Both the position numbers and the translations under genes were made by a program. Shown one piece after another: positions 58,371 to 64,000 of a stretch of 64,000 bases of DNA. Source of the stretch: Sisyra terminalis (taxonomy: Eukaryota > Arthropoda > Insecta > Neuroptera > Sisyridae); assembly GCA_958496175.1 (NCBI GenBank), contig OY292276.1:12852001-12916000 (forward strand), read 5' to 3'. Positions within the stretch are counted from its first letter, which is position 1, and every line of letters begins with the position of its first letter. The notes beneath the pieces were generated by a model, which saw only the letters and a list, made by a program, of their open reading frames with translations, did not search any database and was not told where the DNA came from.

Positions 58371-59235
58371 TGACTACTACAATGGTTTATTTTCTAGATT
58401 GATCTTCTGTTTCATTTATTTTATTAGAAGTTAAATGTCTATTTCATAATTTCAAATCAATAATTATGCATAAAGAAATTAAAAGTAATCTTAAGCCAAT
58501 TAAATTAGCCTATTGATTTTGCTGAATTATACATACTTAATCTAATATAACATAGATAGTTAGCGATTTTGGTTGACAACTGAAATTAATTTTTATTTCT
58601 TATTTCAGATGAAATTCGATGCGACATTTCCTTTCCTCATAAACAAAGGACCAAAAATTGAAATCTGAGATTATTGCATTTTCAAGTTGAAAACATATTC
58701 GAAAACTTTAATGTTCTTAATACCATTATTTTTTATCAATTTCGTAAAATCTAAAGATAGTTAATTATTACCTCGTCACTTGTAAGATAAACAAATCAAT
58801 TCTAGCCATTTTAATAGTATCGCTCCATATTAATGCATTGGCACATTTCTACTCACAATAACCTTAGAACCGCCTAAAACCTTATTTTTCACAGCTTAAA
58901 TAATTTCGATTAACAAATTTTACTAATTTTTATCTTGGTCTTTTATTATTTAGTAATCTTTTATAATCTAGTGATAGTTAATTATTACCTCTACACTTGT
59001 AAGATAAGCAAATCAATTTTAGTTAATTTAATAGTATCTCTCTCAATTAATTCTCTTCTATTAATTCCCACATTTCTATTCATAATCATTTTAGGGCCTA
59101 CTTCAATCTTATTTTTTTTTCAACTAAGAAGACAACGATTTACAAATTTTAATAATTTTTGTATTGAATTCTTATTAATTGTCGTATTTGCATATATAAT
59201 TTGTAATAATTTTAAAGCATTATAATTTTTTACAG

Positions 59236-59481
59236 CCATTACAAAAGGTAAATTTGATTGAACTTAATAAACGAACTAAATGTACGTTTTATTTTAGATA
59301 CGATTGGCCGTACATACTCAAAGCTCAAAAGCTCAGTGGACTTGTATTCTTCTTGAACACAAATTGAAATCCAAATATCGTTGTTATTTAAAGTTCCAAT
59401 TTTTTATTTTCATTTGAATATTTTTACCAAATGTATATTTTTGTTACAGATTGATCCTTTATAAAAAGACTGTTGTCTTAG
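59236..59481 (+). other. 12-base microexon, 50-base intron, block and 32-base microexon (unit 2)
   Basis: Exon 59236-59247 (CCATTACAAAAG), intron 59248-59297, a block from 59298 identical to unit 1 for its first 44 bases, then a 32-base exon 59450-59481. The donor after the block (GTAAAG in unit 1) is destroyed here by an insertion. Confidence 0.5.
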
Positions 59482-60168
59482 GTACTTTATACCTACTTAA
59501 ACTTATTAAATTTTTGCTTTATTTTTAAGACATCGAAATTTATTGATTCTTGTAACACATTATGTAATTTTATGAAACTTAAATAAAATGAGAATCTATT
59601 TTTTGCAATTTCAGGTACAACTGCATTTTAATAATGCAATGTTTTCTTTTTATTCATTCATTCATTAAATTTATTTTTAAACTTTATCACGAAGAAATCG
59701 TTCCTTTAGCAATACCTAGTCTTATATACTAGCTCAACCTAACCGACATTTTTCAAATATTTCCTCAAATAAAATTTATTTATAAAAATCCTCAACTACC
59801 GACTAAATAACTATACTTAGTTCCTATACTGTTTTATTTTATTTTTCATCTTTGTAAAACGTTCGCTTCTATAATTATTCAATTACAATATTTCTATGAA
59901 TATTTTAACTATAACAAATATTTATTGTTCCAGGTTCGTCTGCTGTATTCATTTTATTTCCTTGTTATATAATTGCCTTGTTTTTTCATAGCAAAATGTA
60001 GCCCCAGTCCTTAGCTTTAGCTTTATAATTTTCTTTAATTATTTCAGTTTAAAATTGAATCAAAAAATGAAGGCCCTTTCCTTATAGTATGTTGATTTTT
60101 AATTCTTTTTATTTACCAATTATAATTTTATACTTCGACTACTGTAACTAATAGATTTTTTGTTTCAG

Positions 60169-60203
60169 ATCGATCTACTCTTTTATTATAGGATAATCAA
60201 TAT
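60169..60203 (+). other. isolated exon-like block downstream of the duplicated units
   Basis: The acceptor GATTTTTTGTTTCAG ends at 60168 and the block starts ATCGATCTACTC, recalling the GATCC/GATCGAT starts of other blocks. Further consensus acceptors end at 60665 (AG/GTTGGA) and 60790. No convincing donors are close. Confidence 0.3.
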
Positions 60204-61906
60204 CTACATTTAATTTATATTCATTTTATTAGACTAGTTTAAAATTAAATATAACTGGTAGCTAAGTTTTATTTTTAAAATTCAGTCTTGGATGCTTAGA
60301 TGCTGGGGATCTATGAATAAATGCTATCCTAATATTAGTTCAAATTTATTGAACATTTAAGAAAAGCCATCCTTATGTTATTGTTTGACTTTCGAAAAGG
60401 AAAAGTTATTGTTTCACTCTATACAAACAGAGATAGTTCATATAATTTATTTAAAAAAAATCATATGAATATTGTATTTGGTAGTTTTGGGCTTCCTTCC
60501 AAAACAGTATACTAAAGAATAATTATTCAGATAATTATTGAGATAATTGTTGGATGATTATCTTTTTCCATTTAAAACATCCATCTTAAACATAAAAAAA
60601 TAAAATTTTCGCTAACAAATTAAGTTGAAACATATTCTAAAACATTTTTTCTTTTTTACTTTCAGGTTGGAAAATCGATCAATATTTACTTCTAATCGAA
60701 TTTATTCAGCCGTTATGAACCAAAGAAAATCAATTAGTTATTGATTCAATTTTAATATTTTACTAATATAATTATGTTTTTTTTTTCAGAAAAAGTTACT
60801 AAGAGTTACTAAGTTACTCTTTAGATAAATAATGACAACAGATTAGGTTTCTTCAATTTTTAAATCTTTAGTATATTTAATATATTGACTTATTTTTCAA
60901 CTATACTTACGTATACACATTCTTGAGTAGTACTATTTAATAGCGAAGCTTATTGCAATTGTTGATTTTTTAATTTATCATCAAACTTTTTGCCCTGTTA
61001 TTCTTTTCTTTAAAACCAAAAGCAGAAAAACAGTTAAAAATGAAATTTCTAAAAGTTTAAATGTTGTAACAAGTAGATAATTTTCCCGTTCAAATATTCA
61101 AAAAAGATGTGACGAGCTTTCGAATGATAGGAATATTTAATTTAATGCAAAATTTCTTTTCCGAAAAAAATATTTTATCAGTGCTTATTAGTATGGCATG
61201 TCATTACACTGTTGTATATTTTCTTAAATAGTTCTAAACAATGTTCACTTTTAATAATTATCAACTTCAAATAAGTACTTACCTTTAGGTACTTATATAT
61301 TTTTTCGGATTTAAACAAAAACAAAAATCTTTTTGGTATATCCTATTGTTAATTGTATAGAATTACGTATTAATAACGTTCAACTAGTAGGGGATGTTTA
61401 TTTAAGAACTTTGATTTTTTTTACAAATATTAAAAGCTGTTTTTTCTAATGACCTTTAGTTTATGAAACTTTGTGCTTCGCAATGTAAAGTACAGGAGCA
61501 GGTAACCACACCTTACCATTTTCTTCAAAAAAAAAATCAGGTTTTGCAATTTCGAAATACCTAACAACAATAATCATTTTCTATTAGTTTTATGGAACCA
61601 GGTTTTAAAAGTTTTTGTCCATAGCTTTAGTTTGGTTTTCTGTATCTTATGTTTTGTAAACTTCCATAACAGGTGCAATATCTAGTGAAAATGATATACT
61701 TTTTATAATTTCAATAAATTTTATTCGAACATTTCACGATGATTAAGTATTTGAACGTTATTTCAACTATTATTCAAAGTATTTTATTATTTCCTTGACT
61801 AAATGATACTCATATTTTATTGTATTAATGTAGGGAGAAATAGTTTTGAAAATGGTTTAATTTCAAACATAAAATTTTGTAGATAATCAAAAATTTCTGG
61901 TTTTAG
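60204..61906. other. A+T-rich DNA between array and terminal exons
   Basis: No gene is seen apart from the isolated acceptors near 60665 and 60790. It would be intronic if the array is one transcript. Confidence 0.35.
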
Positions 61907-62167
61907 TTCTAAACGAGCTTTCAAGAACTAATGTCTTCGGAATTTTACTTCAACAAAAAGTAAGTAAAAAAGTTTACTTAACTAACCAAACTAATTGATT
62001 TTTCTATTTCTCAGCAGTAATTGGACATCAAATCTGTTGGATAACAAAACGGTGGAAGAGACTTTCTGATCACCAAATCCGTTCAGAGGAAACTTAAGTC
62101 TTAAAACACAAGCTTAAGATTGCGAAACATAATATTGCGATTTTTCACGGAAAAAAACTGCAAAATA
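61907..62167 (+). other. two well-framed exons with a 55-base intron
   Basis: The acceptor TTTCTGGTTTTAG ends at 61906. Exon 61907-61959 is followed by a perfect donor (AAAAA/GTAAGT, 61960), branch-like CTAAC and CTAAT words, and the acceptor TTTTTCTATTTCTCAG (ending 62014), an intron of 55 bases. The second exon runs to another GTAAGT donor at 62168 (153 bases). Splicing gives a short frame MSSEFYFNKNSNWTSNLLDN KTVEETF (27 codons, ATG near 61931, phase 2 join). All three frames close within the 153-base exon, so it is untranslated, at least in part, or belongs to a non-coding RNA. Confidence 0.5.
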
Positions 62168-63529
62168 GTAAGTTTAAAAAAAAATAGTATTTATTACTTA
62201 GAGTATACAAATTTTGACACCAACCATTCAGCAAGTATTGTTGAAAAGTTCAGTAAGAAAAAATGTTTTTCTTAACCATTATTGTAGAAATAAGATATTA
62301 ACCCTACGAAAACGTATAGCATGTAGAATGTTTAATGTTTATAGCATAAATTGTTTTAGAAAACTTTTGATTTTTCCCAGCAGAAAGCGACCAATGTATA
62401 TAAAAACCTCTTAGAGTTCTCCCCTACAATTGTACCCCTAACTGTTAAGATAAAAATTTTTACCCTAATGAAACATTAGTGTTTATCTGCTTTGCGTATT
62501 TACCTGAATAAATTTAACGTTCGTCAAATATCAACCATTTAAAAGAGTACAGATTAGAGGAATTTTCAAATGAATCCGAAAATTACGCCTGTATTTTTCC
62601 AAATTGCAATACGAAACTACCATCATCAATTTATTACAATTTTTTGGTAGGAAATTATTGGTTATAGTTTTAGGTAATTCTGATTGTGAAAATTTGTTCT
62701 AAAAAGTTATATACAATAAATTCTATAATGGGACCTGTTGCAAAATCCTTAACTAATTTTTTCCTTTAATTATTTATTTTTTTGAATCATTAGCATCTAG
62801 AAATTAAACTTTAGTGTAAAAAGTAACAATAATCAACTTCATATTTCAAATTTCATTTTATCAAAGGATAATCCTATAAGCTGTATATTAAACTAATATT
62901 CAAAATAATATTCGTACATCTATGCATTTTTTCATAGATTTGGTTTAAAGACAAAAATAATATTCCATTTTTCTATTAGGAAAACCATAGAACGTTTAGC
63001 ATTCAAAAAATATTTAAAAATAGCTAATAAAAACTAATACTAAAGACCAGCTGGGAATATTGGGTACTAATTTCTTAGGGCAATTAATTCAACCAATAAC
63101 TAATTGTGTGACTTACAATTAATTATTGTCGGCTGATTTGTTATTAAATATAATTCGAAATATGCGTTAAAGGCAATTTACAATTATGATGGAAGAGTGC
63201 ATTCCCTAGGCAATTTTCAAAGGAATGTCACTGAGACAATTCCTGGTAGTCACAGAATCAGGTAACCGAGGGTGTGGTAAGATGATGTTTCATTCATTTT
63301 ACGCATTGTTATGATAACTGGCTTAAAGTATTTCTTTAATAACAACAAGAAACACTTTACATGTTTTTGAAAAATTTTGTGGAATCTTAAAAATGAAACG
63401 GTTCATGTATGTGTATGTAGATTTGAATTAAAAATAATTTGGGATATTAAAAAAATATTTGTAATTTTTGATTATTGAATTGGAAGTGCAAAAGTGTGAT
63501 GAATATCTTTCTGTTTTATTTCAAAAATA
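62168..63529. other. A+T-rich non-coding DNA
   Basis: A further acceptor (TTTTTCCCAG, ending 62380) could take the donor at 62168, giving a 213-base intron. A G+C-richer patch lies at 63180-63300. Nothing else is recognised. Confidence 0.4.
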
Positions 63530-63745
63530 ATTTCGGGTTTTTACCGAAAAGAAAGACATTTTGTAAATCTTTGGTTTGAAGGGTTAAGAAGTCAAACACA
63601 TTGCTGGCACCATGCAGTAGCCTGCAGGTGTATTGTTCGTTGAAGTTAAGCCTTGTAAATGTTCTAAATCTTCTCAGTTTCGACTTCTGTGGCACATCTA
63701 TTGTGCCATAAAAACCATAACAAATTCGAAATTTACAAGTTATAA
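63530..63745 (-). CDS. candidate coding fragment, unrecognised
   Basis: The minus-strand frame is open for about 70 codons without an ATG at its start and reads FRICYGFYGTIDVPQKSKLR, then TFTRLNFNEQYTCRLLHGAS and DFLTLQTKDLQNVFLFGKNP before TAA at about 63525. The composition is protein-like and the segment is richer in G+C than its flanks. I do not recognise it, and no strong splice sites frame it. A chance frame in a conserved non-coding patch is possible. Confidence 0.25.
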
Positions 63746-64000
63746 AAATGTCCTCTTTTTGTAATAATGTTTATGAATTGTACTTTTACCGAAAGATCAG
63801 TTCTACTACACTAGACAAACTGTATTTTATTGGGGTTGTAAATCATATTTTATTATCGTTTGTTCAAAACTTTTGCTGTACATTTTTAAACTCATCAACG
63901 CAAAAAGGAAAAGTAATTATGAAATTTTAATTGTTAAATTCGGTTGCAATGAACTTATATTCTTATATTCCGGATGTACAGATATTAAAAAGAAAAAAAA
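63746..64000. other. A+T-rich end of window
   Basis: The 60-codon plus-strand frame at 63748-63930 has no motif and is probably chance. Confidence 0.4.

Larger units (their letters stand above)
57750..59955 (+). repeat. tandem unit 2 of the exon array (about 2.2 kb)
   Basis: The counterpart of 55500-57500. It is longer by about 230 bases because a segment at about 58752-58965 is itself repeated at about 58970-59190 (shared TAATTATTACCT, TTGTAAGATAA, CACATTTCTA). Modules begin at 58182, 58259, 58609, 59236, 59298, 59450, 59615 and 59934, matching those of unit 1 one by one. The 96-codon frame at 58935-59225 crosses the internal repeat and is not conserved. Confidence 0.88.

Noticed and set aside
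58935..59225. 96-codon hydrophobic plus-strand frame resembling a membrane protein
   Set aside because: It reads through the internal duplication of array unit 2 and has no counterpart in unit 1. The hydrophobic content is what T-rich DNA encodes in any frame.
1..64000. tRNA genes, rRNA, CRISPR arrays, bacterial operons
   Set aside because: No cloverleaf with a consensus T-loop, no rRNA-like sequence and no regularly spaced repeats were seen. The features are those of a eukaryotic nuclear genome.

Overview
This is a gene-poor, strongly A+T-rich stretch of an animal nuclear genome, almost certainly an insect. The evidence is the set of transposon remnants (jockey-clade and RTE/craft-like LINEs, Tc1 and mariner DNA transposons, an hAT-like transposase, Helitron-type ends) and several good candidate introns of only about 50-57 bases, as in beetles or flies. 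The order cannot be fixed from the sequence. Most long open frames are what chance gives at this base composition. There is no complete, recognisable protein-coding gene, no tRNA or rRNA gene and no CRISPR array.

Layout. 1-9 kb: a Helitron-type 3' end, a short inverted-repeat element, a broken clathrin heavy chain pseudogene on the minus strand (3085-3470), a tandem duplication, and two jockey LINE tails (7.7-9.0 kb). 10-17 kb: foldback elements, one candidate coding exon (11.0 kb), an unrecognised broken coding-like stretch (13.5-13.7 kb), a mariner relic and a third jockey tail. 18.6-22.5 kb: an internally deleted Tc1-type element with intact ends, a decayed hAT-like transposase, and a LINE 3' end present as two tandem copies. 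23-31 kb: mostly empty, with a long (TA)n tract, two local tandem duplications and a candidate 42-base microexon at 30.6 kb. 32-39.5 kb: three fragments of two mariner families. 43-47 kb: foldback elements and one more tandem duplication. 50.4-51.3 kb: a possible hAT-type non-autonomous element and a second Helitron-type end.

53.4-62.2 kb is the most unusual part. On the plus strand it holds a row of some fifteen to twenty consensus 3' splice sites, each followed by a short better-conserved block. Several are paired with good 5' splice sites to give introns of 50-57 bases and exons of 12-53 bases. Two neighbouring units of about 2.0-2.2 kb in this array are tandem copies in which the exon-like blocks are clearly better conserved than the DNA between them. 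This looks like a transcribed multi-exon locus, either a microexon-type fast-evolving protein gene or a non-coding RNA, rather than random sequence. No single long reading frame joins the blocks.

Scattered G+C-richer patches without open frames (for example 5.5, 6.2, 11.7, 19.7, 33.5, 37.1, 38.2, 45.3 and 52.0 kb) could be conserved regulatory elements, so the window may lie inside or beside a large developmental gene. That is inference only.
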